The position numbers and the translations under genes are program-made. The notes under the pieces are model-generated. The model saw only the letters and a list, made by a program, of their open reading frames with translations. It did no database searches and was not told the DNA's origin. DNA of 64,000 nucleotides from Marinobacter zhanjiangensis (GTDB lineage Bacteria > Pseudomonadota > Gammaproteobacteria > Pseudomonadales > Oleiphilaceae), in assembly GCF_014651935.1 (NCBI RefSeq), contig NZ_BMXV01000002.1:248001-312000 (forward strand), written 5' to 3'. The first letter of the stretch is position 1. Every line of letters begins with the position of its first letter. Positions 17,149 to 28,142 of this stretch are shown here, piece by piece.

Positions 17149-17780
17149 CCGGATCCTTTGACGTAACCCGCTACAGCCGGGCGGCCGGGGAGATCTGCCG
17201 GGCGGGTCAATTCCTGTACCAGCGGGGCTGGTCGCCGGCCACCAGCAGCAATTATTCGAGCAGAGTCAGTGATCGCCATGTGGCCATTACCGTCTCAGGC
17301 CGTCGCAAGGGCCAACTGACCGGAGCCGATATCATGGTGGTGGACCTGGATGGCAGCCCCGTTCAGAGTGACTGCCGCCCGTCGGCGGAAACCCTGCTGC
17401 ACACGGTGATCTATCGTGACCGCCCTGACATTGGCGCGGTGCTTCACACCCACTCGGTCAAGGCCACCGTGCTCAGTCGACTGGTGGCAGAAGGTGAGGC
17501 CGTGGTGCTGGAAGACTACGAGCTGCAAAAGGCCTTCGCCGGCGTCGACACCCATGAGGGCAGGGTGACCGTGCCGGTGTTTGCCAACACCCAGGACATG
17601 ACCTCCCTGGCCGCGGATACCAGCCGCTGGCTGGCGGATAACCCCGGCCAGCCGGGCTATCTGATCCGTGGCCATGGCCTCTACACCTGGGGGCGGGACA
17701 TGCCCGAATGTCTGCGTCATGTGGAAGCTTTTGAATTTCTGTTTGAATGCGAACTTGAAACCATGAGGGTCCGTGGATGA
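17145..17780 (+). CDS. mtnB: Methylthioribulose-1-phosphate dehydratase MtnB
   Basis: MtnB dehydrates 5-methylthioribulose-1-phosphate to the diketo intermediate in the methionine-salvage pathway. The 211-residue product has the class II aldolase/adducin fold, with the zinc-site segment HTHSVK (about residues 105-110) and a C-terminal RGHGLYTWG. The start is a GTG at 17145 overlapping the lipoprotein stop; no ATG is available before the conserved N-terminus. Its stop overlaps the mtnD ATG by four bases. Length is typical. Confidence 0.93.
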   Translation: MTGSFDVTRYSRAAGEICRAGQFLYQRGWSPATSSNYSSRVSDRHVAITVSGRRKGQLTGADIMVVDLDGSPVQSDCRPSAETLLHTVIYRDRPDIGAVLHTHSVKATVLSRLVAEGEAVVLEDYELQKAFAGVDTHEGRVTVPVFANTQDMTSLAADTSRWLADNPGQPGYLIRGHGLYTWGRDMPECLRHVEAFEFLFECELETMRVRG

Positions 17781-18334
17781 CTACCCTGAGTATCTTTGAC
17801 CAGAACCAGCCGGACACCCCGGAACAGGTGGTGGAAAATCCCGCCGATATTGCCCGCCTGCTGGGAGAGCAGGGCATTCGTTTCGAGCGCTGGCCGACCC
17901 GGGCATTGCCGTCGGACGCCAGCCAGGACGATATCCTCGACGCCTATGCCGATGAGGTGGAACACCTGAAGCGCGATGGCGGGTTTGTCACCGCAGACGT
18001 GGTCGGGCTGACACCGGATAACCCACAGAAGGACGCCTTCCGCCAGAAATTCCTGGATGAGCATACCCACAGTGAAGACGAGGTGCGCTTCTTTGTGCAC
18101 GGTCAGGGGCTGTTCTATCTTCATCTGGGTGAACGGATCTATGCGATTTTGTGCAGGCGCAATGATCTGATCAGTGTGCCCCACGGCACCCGTCACTGGT
18201 TCGACATGGGGCCTGAGCCGGCATTCACCTGCATTCGCCTGTTTACCAACCCGGAAGGCTGGGTGGCGGAGTTCACCGGTGAAGATATTGCCAGCCGGTT
18301 GCCCCGATACGAGCAACTCGCCGGAGCGGCATGA
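17777..18334 (+). CDS. mtnD: Acireductone dioxygenase MtnD
   Basis: MtnD oxidises acireductone (1,2-dihydroxy-3-keto-5-methylthiopentene) with O2 to the 2-keto precursor of methionine plus formate in the iron form. The 185-residue cupin has the metal-binding motif EHTHSEDE (two His and one Glu) and a later His in PHGTRHWFD. It overlaps mtnB upstream and mtnC downstream by four bases each, so translation of the three is coupled. Confidence 0.94.
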   Translation: MTTLSIFDQNQPDTPEQVVENPADIARLLGEQGIRFERWPTRALPSDASQDDILDAYADEVEHLKRDGGFVTADVVGLTPDNPQKDAFRQKFLDEHTHSEDEVRFFVHGQGLFYLHLGERIYAILCRRNDLISVPHGTRHWFDMGPEPAFTCIRLFTNPEGWVAEFTGEDIASRLPRYEQLAGAA

Positions 18335-19029
18335 TGATTCGCGTGATCCTCACCGATATTGAAGGCACCACCAGTTCCATCTCCTTCGTACACGAGGTGC
18401 TGTTTCCCTATGCCCGCAAGCACATGGGTGAGTTCGTCCGTGACTGGCGGCACGAAGACCCGGCGGTGGGCGAGCAGCTTGATGTGGTGGCGGAAGTGTC
18501 CGGTTGCGATCGCGACGATATTGATCAGCTGGTTCAGACCCTGGAGCAGTGGATCGACGAAGACCGAAAGGAAACCGCCCTCAAGACCCTACAGGGAATG
18601 CTGTGGGAGCAGGGCTACCAGCATGGTGCTTTCGATGGCCATGTCTACCCGGACGCCGCTGAATACCTGCGCTTCTGGCATGACCGTGGCCTGCGGCTCT
18701 ATGTGTATTCATCAGGCTCGGTGAAGGCCCAGAAGCTGATTTTCGGCTTCTCCAGCGAAGGCGACCTGACTCCCTTTTTCAGTGGTTATTTCGATACCAG
18801 CGTCGGTGGCAAGAAGGAGAGCGCCTCCTATCGTAATATCATCGACAGGCTGGGCGTGGAGCCTGAAACGGTTCTGTTCCTGTCGGATGTGGATGCCGAG
18901 CTGGAAGCCGCCGAGGCCGCTGGTCTGAAAACCTGCTGGCTGGTGCGGGAGGGCAACCTGCCGGAAACCGACCGTCGCCCGGTGGCCCGGGATTTCCGTG
19001 AGGTTGATGCGCTGCTCCAGCGCCATTGA
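18331..19029 (+). CDS. mtnC: Enolase-phosphatase E1 MtnC
   Basis: MtnC is a bifunctional HAD-family enzyme that enolises and dephosphorylates the diketo-phosphate made by MtnB, giving acireductone. The 232-residue product has the HAD motif I variant LTDIEGTTSS, motif II in YSSGS, and the later SDVDAELEAA segment with the metal Asp. The window therefore holds steps B, C and D of methionine salvage; mtnA, mtnK/mtnP and the final transaminase are not here. The next gene starts inside its 3' end. Confidence 0.94.
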   Translation: MMIRVILTDIEGTTSSISFVHEVLFPYARKHMGEFVRDWRHEDPAVGEQLDVVAEVSGCDRDDIDQLVQTLEQWIDEDRKETALKTLQGMLWEQGYQHGAFDGHVYPDAAEYLRFWHDRGLRLYVYSSGSVKAQKLIFGFSSEGDLTPFFSGYFDTSVGGKKESASYRNIIDRLGVEPETVLFLSDVDAELEAAEAAGLKTCWLVREGNLPETDRRPVARDFREVDALLQRH

Positions 19030-20062
19030 GCGCAGCCTCCCGGCGCTGCTCATGACGCTGGCGCTGGCGGGTTGCAACCCGTTCAGCGCCCCCGAATCCA
19101 TGATGGACGAGTACGTAGAGCGAACCGCCCGCGTGCTCGACCAGTCCTACCAACTGACCCCCATCCCCGCCACCGATCCACTGCCCCGGCGCCGGGAGCG
19201 CGTGCTCGACATGCCCGCAGTGGAATTGGGGATGCTCGATTTCCTGTCTCTGTTCGGCTGCGAATTGCAGGTGGTGGCGGGTGAGCGTGCCTCCGTACTC
19301 GGCCGGGTGATGCAGCCAGCCAACCGCCTGCGCTACGAGGTGCGCTTTATCAACGCGGCTCAGGAATGCCTGCCGGAAATCGACGATAAGGAGCTCAGGT
19401 CAGACGTCGCGAAGGCTGTCGAAAGCAAGCGCAAATCGCTGCCCGTGGCTATCTGGAATGCCACCTGGGGCGTGGAGGAAATAGAGGGCCTGTTCACCCG
19501 AACGGAAGGGCTATACCCGCTGGCGCCGGGCGCGGGAACCGCCAACCTGTCGACGGACCTTGAGTCACTCAATGCCATGCTGATGCCTCTCTGGCAGGGC
19601 CATACGGATGTCAGCCTTGAGCAGCTGGGCGCTATCCACCAGCAATGGCAGAGCCACCAGGCCGCCGGGCAACTGATCCTGGCTGCCCGCATGCTGATCA
19701 CCCGTCTGGATGACACCAGCGACGTGATCGAATCCCGCCTGAACGGACGGCCCCTGTGCCTGGACGGCAAACCCAACAACCAGTCGGATATTGTCCAGAA
19801 CACGTTCTTCAGCGTGTTCATCGAGCGGGTCCAGCCCTACCTGGCCCGGGTACGCCGGGGCCGGGATGACATTATCCGGCCCCTGGAAGAACTGGCGGAA
19901 CAACAAAAGACCGTCATGCCTGAGGCCTTCGGGAGCTGGTATGGGCAGTACCTGAAACTTGATGGTGACTCGCTATGGGCCCGGCTCGACGCCAGTCAGC
20001 AACGGCATGTTGAACTGTGGCAGCGGCAACTGGAGCAGTGTGGGTTACGGCCCGGGATGTAG
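19007..20062 (+). CDS. DUF3080 family lipoprotein
   Basis: The 351-residue product has a short N-terminal signal ending in lipobox LAGC and then a soluble helical domain matching DUF3080, found in marine gammaproteobacteria. Function is unknown. The start lies inside mtnC: GTG at 18998, TTG at 19004 and ATG at 19007 are all in frame, and I prefer the ATG, giving a 23-base overlap. It is convergent with the UPF0114 gene, with 17 bases between stops and no hairpin seen. Confidence 0.75.
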   Translation: MRCSSAIERSLPALLMTLALAGCNPFSAPESMMDEYVERTARVLDQSYQLTPIPATDPLPRRRERVLDMPAVELGMLDFLSLFGCELQVVAGERASVLGRVMQPANRLRYEVRFINAAQECLPEIDDKELRSDVAKAVESKRKSLPVAIWNATWGVEEIEGLFTRTEGLYPLAPGAGTANLSTDLESLNAMLMPLWQGHTDVSLEQLGAIHQQWQSHQAAGQLILAARMLITRLDDTSDVIESRLNGRPLCLDGKPNNQSDIVQNTFFSVFIERVQPYLARVRRGRDDIIRPLEELAEQQKTVMPEAFGSWYGQYLKLDGDSLWARLDASQQRHVELWQRQLEQCGLRPGM

Positions 20063-20079
20063 AGTTCCACCTTACCCGA

Positions 20080-20601
20080 TTATTTGTGACCGCTGTTGTG
20101 ACTTTTCCCCATCAGAAACAGGGACGCGGCCAACGCCAGTACCGACAGGGCCAGGTAGATACCGTCCAGCGGGGTCAGGAAGCGGATATCCACAACGGCA
20201 CGGAAGAATTCGATAATCACCGCCAGGATAACCACGCGAACGATCTTGTCCTTCAGCTCGTCAAAGGACTGAACATTGAAGGGGTGGCTCCGGCCGTCCT
20301 CTTCCGAGGCTTCGATGGGCGAGATAAACAACCGATAGATACCCAGCCCGAAAATCAGCAGTACCACGGCGATCAGATAGATGTCGACTGCAATGATAAT
20401 GTCCGTCACCAGGAACTCATGGATGTCAGTCGCACCCGATCCCAGGTAATAGTTAACGGTGGCGATAACCAGCTGGACGATGTCCAGGGTGCCGACAATA
20501 AACAGCGTCAGTGCACCGAGAAGGCTGGCCATTACCGCGATGAGCACCAGAAAGCGGGAATTCCACAAAAACTGCTCAAACTTCTTCTCCAAGGGATTCA
20601 T
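20080..20601 (-). CDS. UPF0114 (YqhA) family inner-membrane protein
   Basis: The 173-residue product has four predicted membrane helices (about 15-37, 67-90, 120-138 and 143-163). Its conserved FxxFLWxSRxLxLxAV-type N-terminus is typical of UPF0114/YqhA. Function of the family is unknown. It lies 79 bases downstream of the orphan secretion ATPase gene on the same strand; any link is unproven. Confidence 0.85.
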   Translation of the reverse strand: MNPLEKKFEQFLWNSRFLVLIAVMASLLGALTLFIVGTLDIVQLVIATVNYYLGSGATDIHEFLVTDIIIAVDIYLIAVVLLIFGLGIYRLFISPIEASEEDGRSHPFNVQSFDELKDKIVRVVILAVIIEFFRAVVDIRFLTPLDGIYLALSVLALAASLFLMGKSHNSGHK

Positions 20602-20680
20602 CGATGGTTGCTCCTGGGGGCGCCGCTATTAGGTTTCTGTCTGTTGAACTGGCTGCGTCTCAGCTCAGCTGGATACTTCA

Positions 20681-22465
20681 CTACCGCTGACTCTCCGGCG
20701 TAACCCGCAGAATCTCCTCAATGGTGGTCAGTCCCGCGGCCACCTTTTGCGCCCCGCTCAGCCGCAGTGACTTCATGCCATCCTTGTAGGCATCCAGCCG
20801 CAGCTGTTCCAGCTCGCTGCGGTCGTTGATCTGGCCGGCGATGGTGCGGGACAGGCCCAGGATCTCGTAGACGCCGGCGCGGCCGAGGTAGCCGGTGTCC
20901 CGGCACTCCAGGCAGCCTACGGGCTGGTAGACCCGCTTGGGTTTGGGTGCCTTCCATGGGCGGGTCAGGGCGGTCCAGGCTTCCTCCTCCAGTGGCCCGG
21001 GCTTCTTGCAGTGCGGGCACAGCAGTCGCACCAGGCGCTGGGCCATGGCGCCGATGACCGTGGCGCGGATCAGGTAGGGCGGTATGCCCAGTTCCAGCAT
21101 CCGGGTGAACGCACTGGGGGCGTCGTTGGTGTGCAGGGTGGACAGTACCAGGTGGCCGGTAAGGGCGGCCTGTACGGCCATTTCCGCGGTTTCCAGATCG
21201 CGGATCTCGCCGATCATGATGATGTCCGGGTCCTGCCGTAACAGGGCACGCACGCCGGAGGCGAAGGTCAGGTCGATGTTGTGCTGTACCTGCATCTGGT
21301 TGAACGCCGGCTCCACCATCTCGATGGGATCCTCGATGGTGCAGATGTTCTGGTCCGGCGAGGCCAGCTGCTTCAGCGTGGAGTAGAGCGTGGTGGTCTT
21401 GCCGGAACCGGTGGGCCCGGTGACCAGTACGATGCCGTGGGGGCGGCTGGTCATCTCGTGCCAGCGCTCCCGGTCCTCGGCGGAGAAGCCGAGCTGTTCG
21501 AAGGTCTTGAGCAGCACTTCCGGGTCAAAGATCCGCAGCACCATCTTCTCGCCAAAGGCCGTGGGCATGGTGGCCAGGCGCAGTTCAACTTCACTGTTGT
21601 CCGGCTTGCGGGTCTTGATACGGCCATCCTGGGGGCGGCGTTTCTCCGCCACGTTGAGGCGGCCGAGGATCTTCAGGCGACTGGTAACCGCCACGCCCAC
21701 CTGTTCCGGAAACTCATAGACGTTGTGCAGCACGCCATCAATGCGGAAACGCACACGGGTGACCTCCCGCCGGGGCTCGATATGGATGTCGCTGGCCCGC
21801 TGTTCGAAGGCGTATTGCAGCAGCCAGTCGACAATCTTGACCACATGCTGATCGTTGGCGTCGTGGCTGGTGCCCTGGCCGATATCCAGTAGCTGCTCGA
21901 AGTTGTGCAGGTTGCCGGAGCCACGAGCCTGCTGGCCGCCGGCCTTGTTGACCGAGTTGGCAAGCTGATAGAACTCCACCGTGTAGCGGCGGATGGACTC
22001 CGGGTTGGCCACCACGCGCTTGAGGGGCCGCTGCAGCACGTGGCGCAGGTTGGCTTCCCAGTCGCGTTTGAAGGGTTCCGCGCTGGCAATTACCGCTTCA
22101 TCGTCGGTCACCTCCACGGCCAGGATGTGATGGCGCTGGGCAAAGGCGTAGGACATGGCCCGGGCGATGGCCGGGGCATCAATCTTGAGGGGGTCAATGT
22201 GGTAGTAGGGCTGGCCGGCCCATTCCGACAGCCAGCGGGTCAGCCGTTCCAGGTCCAGGGTGCGATGGTCGCGCAGGCTGGTGAGCCCGGCAATGGCGAT
22301 CACTTCCAGCGGGTGCCTGGCCTCCACGCTGGCGCCCAGGTTGGCAGACAGTACGCGCTCGGCGTCTTCGCGGTCGACTTCACCAGTGTCCGCCAGGGCG
22401 TTGCACAGTTCCCGCAGGGTCAGGGTGTGCTCCGGGCGGGTCTCGCGGGCCAGGGTTTCTGCCAT
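20681..22465 (-). CDS. Orphan GspE/PilB-family secretion ATPase
   Basis: The 594-residue product has an N-terminal MshEN/GspE_N-like domain and then the secretion-ATPase core. The core shows Walker A GPTGSGKTTTL (about 345-355), an Asp box, Walker B (DIIMIGEIRD) and His-box segments. A tetracysteine zinc module, CPHC ... CLEC, sits about residues 485-530. Relatives power type II secretion or type IV pilus assembly. No secretin, pseudopilin or inner-membrane platform gene lies nearby, so its partner system must be elsewhere or it acts alone. The overall length and intact motifs argue against decay. Confidence 0.9.
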   Translation of the reverse strand: MAETLARETRPEHTLTLRELCNALADTGEVDREDAERVLSANLGASVEARHPLEVIAIAGLTSLRDHRTLDLERLTRWLSEWAGQPYYHIDPLKIDAPAIARAMSYAFAQRHHILAVEVTDDEAVIASAEPFKRDWEANLRHVLQRPLKRVVANPESIRRYTVEFYQLANSVNKAGGQQARGSGNLHNFEQLLDIGQGTSHDANDQHVVKIVDWLLQYAFEQRASDIHIEPRREVTRVRFRIDGVLHNVYEFPEQVGVAVTSRLKILGRLNVAEKRRPQDGRIKTRKPDNSEVELRLATMPTAFGEKMVLRIFDPEVLLKTFEQLGFSAEDRERWHEMTSRPHGIVLVTGPTGSGKTTTLYSTLKQLASPDQNICTIEDPIEMVEPAFNQMQVQHNIDLTFASGVRALLRQDPDIIMIGEIRDLETAEMAVQAALTGHLVLSTLHTNDAPSAFTRMLELGIPPYLIRATVIGAMAQRLVRLLCPHCKKPGPLEEEAWTALTRPWKAPKPKRVYQPVGCLECRDTGYLGRAGVYEILGLSRTIAGQINDRSELEQLRLDAYKDGMKSLRLSGAQKVAAGLTTIEEILRVTPESQR

Positions 22466-22496
22466 GAACTACCTCATGTCTGGGGTCAGGGAGCGA

Positions 22497-22847
22497 TCAG
22501 GGCCGGTTCACCTTAAGGTGAACCATGGCGACAGTAAACAGTGACCCGCTGAGCACGGCCATCACTACGGGCATCGGCGCCCCTTCGCTCAGCCAGGCGC
22601 TGACCACCGCCTGAGTAAAGTAGAAGATCAGCACAAAGCTCATCCAGATATAACCGCGGTTGTGGCCTCTGAACACCACCCCGGCAAAGGGCAGCAGCGG
22701 CAGCAGTTTTACCGCCAGCATCAGCGGCACCGATACGTCGTCCACCTGGTCGGGCCAGAAAGTGGTAACAACCAGCAGCACCAGGAACAGAGTATAGAGC
22801 CCGGCGGACAGGGCACGGGTCTTTTTTGCGTTTTCAGAATACAGCAT
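22497..22847 (-). CDS. DUF2069 family membrane protein
   Basis: The 116-residue product has four membrane helices spanning nearly the whole chain and matches DUF2069, a small gammaproteobacterial family of unknown function. Its neighbours wrbA and arsC-like are the same as in Pseudomonas, which supports the family call. The stop lies 31 bases upstream of the GspE-like start, so co-transcription is possible. Confidence 0.8.
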   Translation of the reverse strand: MLYSENAKKTRALSAGLYTLFLVLLVVTTFWPDQVDDVSVPLMLAVKLLPLLPFAGVVFRGHNRGYIWMSFVLIFYFTQAVVSAWLSEGAPMPVVMAVLSGSLFTVAMVHLKVNRP

Positions 22848-22888
22848 GGAATGTCCTGACAGGGTAGCAGGTGGTTGGTTCCGGCGGA

Positions 22889-23518
<630 letters not shown>

Positions 23519-23540
23519 TCAGGGCGGTGAGTGCGAAACG

Positions 23541-23912
23541 TCAGAGCAGGGTGAGAACCTGCTCCGGTGGGCGCCCCATGGCAGCCTTGCCCCGATGGGT
23601 GACAATGGGGCGCTCAATCAGCTTCGGGTTCGCGCTCAGAGCCTGCAGCAATTGCCCGTCGGTCAGCGACGGATTGTCCAGACCCAGTTCCTTGTATTCG
23701 CTTTCCTTTACCCGGATGATATCCCGCACGGAGCAGCCCAGGGCGTCCACCAGTACCGCCAGTTCGTCAGGCGTCGGTGGGGTTTCCAGATACTTCAGCA
23801 CCTCCGGCTGGAGACCGTTTTCCTTCAGCAACGCCAGGGTCTGGCGGGACTTGGAACAGCGAGGGTTGTGAAAGATGCGGGTGTGTTCAGGCAAGGTTCT
23901 GGTGTCAGCCAT
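23541..23912 (-). CDS. ArsC/Spx-like arsenate reductase family protein (YfgD type)
   Basis: The 123-residue product has the thioredoxin-fold ArsC signature: one catalytic Cys in HNPRCSKSRQ (residue 19), the later PSLTDGQLLQAL helix and RPIVTHRGKA near the C-terminus. Glutaredoxin-dependent ArsC proteins reduce arsenate, but the YfgD branch often sits outside ars operons, as here, so a general redox role is possible. I chose the Met at 23912; a longer frame would overlap the divergent gene and has no family-like sequence. Confidence 0.88.
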   Translation of the reverse strand: MADTRTLPEHTRIFHNPRCSKSRQTLALLKENGLQPEVLKYLETPPTPDELAVLVDALGCSVRDIIRVKESEYKELGLDNPSLTDGQLLQALSANPKLIERPIVTHRGKAAMGRPPEQVLTLL

Positions 23913-23988
23913 GTCGGTTTTCTGTTCTCTGCCAGTGGTAACCATGGAATACATACGCGAAAGGCTGCCAAGTCTATCAGGAGGAGTG

Positions 23989-24471
23989 ATGGGGAAGCAC
24001 CCTGTTGTCCGGATTCTTGCCTCTGTTCTGGCGCTGGTGCTGGTGGGGTGCAGTGAGCCGGAGCCGCCATCCGCTGCCGGCGCCGGTAACCCGGCGTTCG
24101 CCACCGCGGCGGGAGAGTCCATCGAATGGGCCTCATTGCGGGGCGAGTGGGTACTGGTCAACTACTGGGCCGAGTGGTGCAAGCCCTGCCTGGAGGAAAT
24201 TCCGGAACTGAACGACGTTGACGCCCACGAAGGCATCACGGTGCTGGCCGTGAACTTTGATGGTGTTTCCGGCGAAGAGCTGGTGGAGCTTGGTCAGCGC
24301 ATGGGCATCGGTTTCACCATGCTGGCGGATAATCCGGCGCCGGCACTGGGCTGGGATATGCCCCAGGGGCTTCCCGCCACCTTTGTGGTAGCGCCGGACG
24401 GCGAGCTGAAGGACACCTTGATGGGGGCGCAGACAGAAGCGGATCTGATGGCCCTGATGAAACGGGACTGA
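23989..24471 (+). CDS. Thioredoxin/TlpA-like lipoprotein
   Basis: The 160-residue product has a lipobox LVGC at about residues 18-21 and then a thioredoxin fold with active site WCKPC in [13 protein letters not shown]. It should therefore act in the periplasm, anchored by lipid, reducing or exchanging disulfides. AGGAGGAG precedes the ATG at 23989. It lies divergent from the ArsC-like gene and 56 bases before dnaE. Confidence 0.9.
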   Translation: MGKHPVVRILASVLALVLVGCSEPEPPSAAGAGNPAFATAAGESIEWASLRGEWVLVNYWAEWCKPCLEEIPELNDVDAHEGITVLAVNFDGVSGEELVELGQRMGIGFTMLADNPAPALGWDMPQGLPATFVVAPDGELKDTLMGAQTEADLMALMKRD

Positions 24472-24527
24472 ACGAGCCCCATGCGATAGAATCCCCCTTT
24501 GGAACGATCACCGGGAACACGAGTTTT

Positions 24528-27500
24528 ATGAGCCAGAATTTTGTCCACCTCCGCGTCCACTCCGAGTATTCCATGGTGGACGGGCTGATCCGGGTCAAAC
24601 CATTGATCAACCGGGTGAAGGAGCTGGGCATGCCCGCCGTGGGGCTGACCGAGCAGTCCAATATGTGCTCGCTGGTGCGCTTCTACAAGGCCGCCATGGG
24701 CGCTGGTGTCAAGCCCATCCCGGGGGCGGACCTGTGGCTGGAGAATCCGGACGAGCCGGACAACCCCTTCCGTCTGACCCTGCTGGCGCAGAATCAGGAC
24801 GGCTACCTCAACCTCACCGAAATCATCTCTCTGGGCTATACCGAAGGTCAGCGCTTCGGGAAGCCGATTATTCGCCGGGAGTGGCTGGAAACCCGCCGTG
24901 ACGGCCTGATCGCGATCTCCGGTGGCAAGATGGGCGACGTCGGCAAGGCCCTGCTGGCGGGCAAGCCGGAACTGGCCCGGGAACGCCTGCGCTACTGGAT
25001 GGAGCTCTACCCGGACAGCTACTACCTGGAACTGCAGCGCACCGGTCGCGCCGGTGACGAGGATTGTCTGCACGTCTGTGTCGAACTGGCGGCGGAAGCC
25101 GGCTGCCCGGTGGTGGCCACCAACGACGTGCACTTCCTTGACCAGGAAGACTTCGAGGCCCATGAGGCCCGGGTCTGCATCGGCGAGAGCCGGACCCTGG
25201 CGGACCCGCGCCGGGATCGCCGCTTCAGCGATCAGCAGTACCTGCGCAGCGCCGAGGAGATGGTCGAGCTGTTCGAGGACATTCCCGAAGCCATCGAAAA
25301 CACCGTGGAGATTGCCCGCCGCTGCAGTGTGCCGGTGCGCATGGGTGAGCACTTCCTGCCCAACTACCCGATTCCCGATGGCATGACCATGGACGAGTTC
25401 TTCCGCAAGGTGTCGGAAGAAGGCCTGGAGGATCGTCTTGCCACCTTCCTCAGCCCTGATGACCCGGAGTATGACGAGAAGCGGGCCACCTACTACAAGC
25501 GGCTGAATTTCGAGCTGGATATCATCATCCAGATGGGGTTCCCGGGCTACTTCCTGATCGTGATGGACTTCATCAAGTGGGCCAAGAACAACGGCGTACC
25601 GGTGGGCCCGGGCCGGGGTTCCGGTGCCGGCTCGCTGGTGGCCTATGCCCTGCTGATTACCGACCTGGACCCGCTGCAGTATGACCTGCTGTTCGAGCGC
25701 TTCCTTAACCCGGAGCGGGTCTCCATGCCCGACTTTGATGTGGACTTCTGCATGGAAGGCCGCGACCGGGTCATCGACTATGTAGCCGACAAATACGGTC
25801 GCGAGGCGGTATCCCAGATCATCACTTTCGGCACCATGGCCGCCAAGGCGGTGGTGCGGGACGTGGCGCGGGTACAGGGCAAGTCCTACGGCCTGGCCGA
25901 CCGGCTGTCCAAGATGATCCCCTTCGAGCCGGGCATGACCCTGGAGAAGGCCCTGGAGCAGGAAGAACCGCTGCGTGATTTCCTGGGGCAGGACGAGGAG
26001 GCCCAGGAAATCTGGGAAATGGCCCTCAAGCTGGAAGGCATCTGCCGTAACGCCGGCAAGCACGCCGGCGGCGTGGTCATCGCGCCCACCAAGATCACCG
26101 ATTTCTCGCCCCTGTACTGTGATGATGAGGGCGGCAGCCTGGTAACCCAGTTCGACAAGGGGGATGTGGAAGACGCCGGCCTGGTGAAGTTCGACTTCCT
26201 GGGGCTGCGGACCCTGACCATCATCGACTGGGCCCTGAAGATGATCAATCCCCGCCGTGAAAAGCGGGGTGAACAGGCACTGGACATCAATGACATTCCC
26301 CTGGACGACGTACCGTCCTTCGACATGCTGAAAAAGGCGGAAACCACCGCCGTGTTCCAGCTGGAATCCCGGGGCATGAAAGACCTGATCCGGCGCCTGC
26401 AGCCGGACTCACTGGAAGACATGATTGCCCTGGTGGCGCTGTTCCGTCCCGGCCCGTTGCAGTCCGGCATGGTGGATGACTTCATCGACCGGAAGCACGG
26501 TCGCCAGCCGGTGTCATTTCCCCACCCGGACTACCAGTATGAGGGCCTGAAACCGGTGCTGGAGCCCACCTACGGGGTTATCCTGTACCAGGAGCAGGTC
26601 ATGCAGATCGCCCAGGTGATGGCCGGGTACACCCTGGGCGGCGCCGACATGCTGCGCCGGGCCATGGGCAAGAAGAAACCCGAGGAAATGGCCAAGCAGA
26701 AGGCCATCTTCCTGGACGGCTGCGCCAACAATGGCATCGACAAGACCCTGGCGGAGAACATCTTCGACCTGGTAGAAAAATTTGCCGGCTACGGCTTCAA
26801 CAAGTCCCACTCGGCCGCGTACGCCCTGGTGTCCTACCAGACCCTGTGGCTGAAGGCCCACCATCCCGCGGAGTTCATGGCGGCGGTGCTTACCGCTGAT
26901 ATGCAGAACACCGACAAGGTGGTGACCCTGGTGGAAGAGTGCCGGGCCATGGGGCTCGACCTGGTGCTGCCGGACGTAAGCACCTCCGAGTACACCTTCA
27001 CGGTCAATGACGAAGGCCAGATTGTTTACGGTCTCGGCGCCATAAAGGGATTGGGTGAAGGCCCCATACAGAGCATTGTGGAGGCTCGCCAGGAGGGTGG
27101 TGCCTATAAGGACCTGTTTGACTTCTGTTGCCGGGTGGACCTGAAAAAGGTCAACAAACGCGCCCTGGAAGCGCTGATCCGCGCCGGTGCGGTGGACAAG
27201 CTGGGCCCCGGCCGGTCGCAGATGATGGCCAGCATCGACAAGGCCATCCAGCAGGCGGGGCAGCAGTCACGCAATGAATCCGCCGGCATGACCGACATGT
27301 TCGGCGATATCCTTGGCGGTGACGAAGGAGTCGATCCCTTTGCCGACGTGGCCCATGTGCGGGAGTGGACGGAGAAGGTACGGTTGAAGGCTGAAAAAGA
27401 CACCCTCGGTCTTTACCTCACCGGTCACCCGTTCGACGAATACGAGAAGGAAGTGCGCCGTTTCGTGCGCTCGGCGATCGCCGATGTCCAGCCAGCCCGG

Positions 27501-28010
27501 GCGCCGCAGCGGGTGGCGGGCCTGATCGTGGCCCAGCGCACCATGAAGACCCGCACCGGCTCCACCATGTGCTTTGTCACCCTGGACGATCGCAGTGGCC
27601 GCATCGAGGCGACCCTGTTCTCGGAGGCGTTCAACGAGAACCGGGAGCTGCTGCAGTCGGACCAGGTGATCGTGCTGGAAGGGCAGGTGAGCCACGACGA
27701 CTATTCCGGGCAGATAAAGATGCGGGTCAGTTCCGTGATGGACGTGGCCACGGCCAGGCAGTCCTTCAGTCGGGGGCTGCAGCTGCGACTGGACGCGAAG
27801 CAGTTGCAGAATGGCCTGCTGGACAAGCTCGACAGCACCCTGCGACCGTTCCGCAGTCAGGGTAGCCCGGTGTGGATCGAGTACGTGAGCGATAACGCCA
27901 GTACCCGTATCGAACTGGGGGAAAACTGGCGTGTGCAGCCGGACGACAACCTGCTGTACGAGCTGAAATACCTGGTGGGAGATAACCAGGTGGAACTGGT
28001 CTATGATTAA
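24528..28010 (+). CDS. dnaE: DNA polymerase III alpha subunit
   Basis: DnaE is the replicative polymerase catalytic subunit. The 1160-residue length equals the E. coli protein. It starts with the PHP domain ([13 protein letters not shown]). The polymerase catalytic loop is in MPDFDVDF with the two metal-binding Asp, followed by the helix-hairpin-helix region, the OB-fold and the C-terminal region. [16 protein letters not shown] is the conserved palm segment. A candidate -10 (TAGAAT, 24487-24492) lies upstream without a good -35. It heads the housekeeping run leading to rpoS; accA follows after 132 bases. Confidence 0.98.
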   Translation: MSQNFVHLRVHSEYSMVDGLIRVKPLINRVKELGMPAVGLTEQSNMCSLVRFYKAAMGAGVKPIPGADLWLENPDEPDNPFRLTLLAQNQDGYLNLTEIISLGYTEGQRFGKPIIRREWLETRRDGLIAISGGKMGDVGKALLAGKPELARERLRYWMELYPDSYYLELQRTGRAGDEDCLHVCVELAAEAGCPVVATNDVHFLDQEDFEAHEARVCIGESRTLADPRRDRRFSDQQYLRSAEEMVELFEDIPEAIENTVEIARRCSVPVRMGEHFLPNYPIPDGMTMDEFFRKVSEEGLEDRLATFLSPDDPEYDEKRATYYKRLNFELDIIIQMGFPGYFLIVMDFIKWAKNNGVPVGPGRGSGAGSLVAYALLITDLDPLQYDLLFERFLNPERVSMPDFDVDFCMEGRDRVIDYVADKYGREAVSQIITFGTMAAKAVVRDVARVQGKSYGLADRLSKMIPFEPGMTLEKALEQEEPLRDFLGQDEEAQEIWEMALKLEGICRNAGKHAGGVVIAPTKITDFSPLYCDDEGGSLVTQFDKGDVEDAGLVKFDFLGLRTLTIIDWALKMINPRREKRGEQALDINDIPLDDVPSFDMLKKAETTAVFQLESRGMKDLIRRLQPDSLEDMIALVALFRPGPLQSGMVDDFIDRKHGRQPVSFPHPDYQYEGLKPVLEPTYGVILYQEQVMQIAQVMAGYTLGGADMLRRAMGKKKPEEMAKQKAIFLDGCANNGIDKTLAENIFDLVEKFAGYGFNKSHSAAYALVSYQTLWLKAHHPAEFMAAVLTADMQNTDKVVTLVEECRAMGLDLVLPDVSTSEYTFTVNDEGQIVYGLGAIKGLGEGPIQSIVEARQEGGAYKDLFDFCCRVDLKKVNKRALEALIRAGAVDKLGPGRSQMMASIDKAIQQAGQQSRNESAGMTDMFGDILGGDEGVDPFADVAHVREWTEKVRLKAEKDTLGLYLTGHPFDEYEKEVRRFVRSAIADVQPARAPQRVAGLIVAQRTMKTRTGSTMCFVTLDDRSGRIEATLFSEAFNENRELLQSDQVIVLEGQVSHDDYSGQIKMRVSSVMDVATARQSFSRGLQLRLDAKQLQNGLLDKLDSTLRPFRSQGSPVWIEYVSDNASTRIELGENWRVQPDDNLLYELKYLVGDNQVELVYD

Positions 28011-28142
28011 GGCTGACTGAAGGTCAGGTGTCACACTCAGACCAAGGTCCGCTTTTTTAACGGCCCCTGCGTTGTTATCGTTACCCTAAATTCCAAGCTG
28101 GTGCCTCTAGCTGGCGCTGAACAAAAAAGTTGATGGAACACC

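Noticed and set aside
24294-26063. Long open frame of 589 codons antisense to dnaE
   Set aside because: It lies wholly inside a canonical dnaE, has no family-like sequence and reflects third-position GC bias. Similar antisense frames across pyrG, metG, the symporter and the GGDEF-EAL gene were dropped for the same reason.
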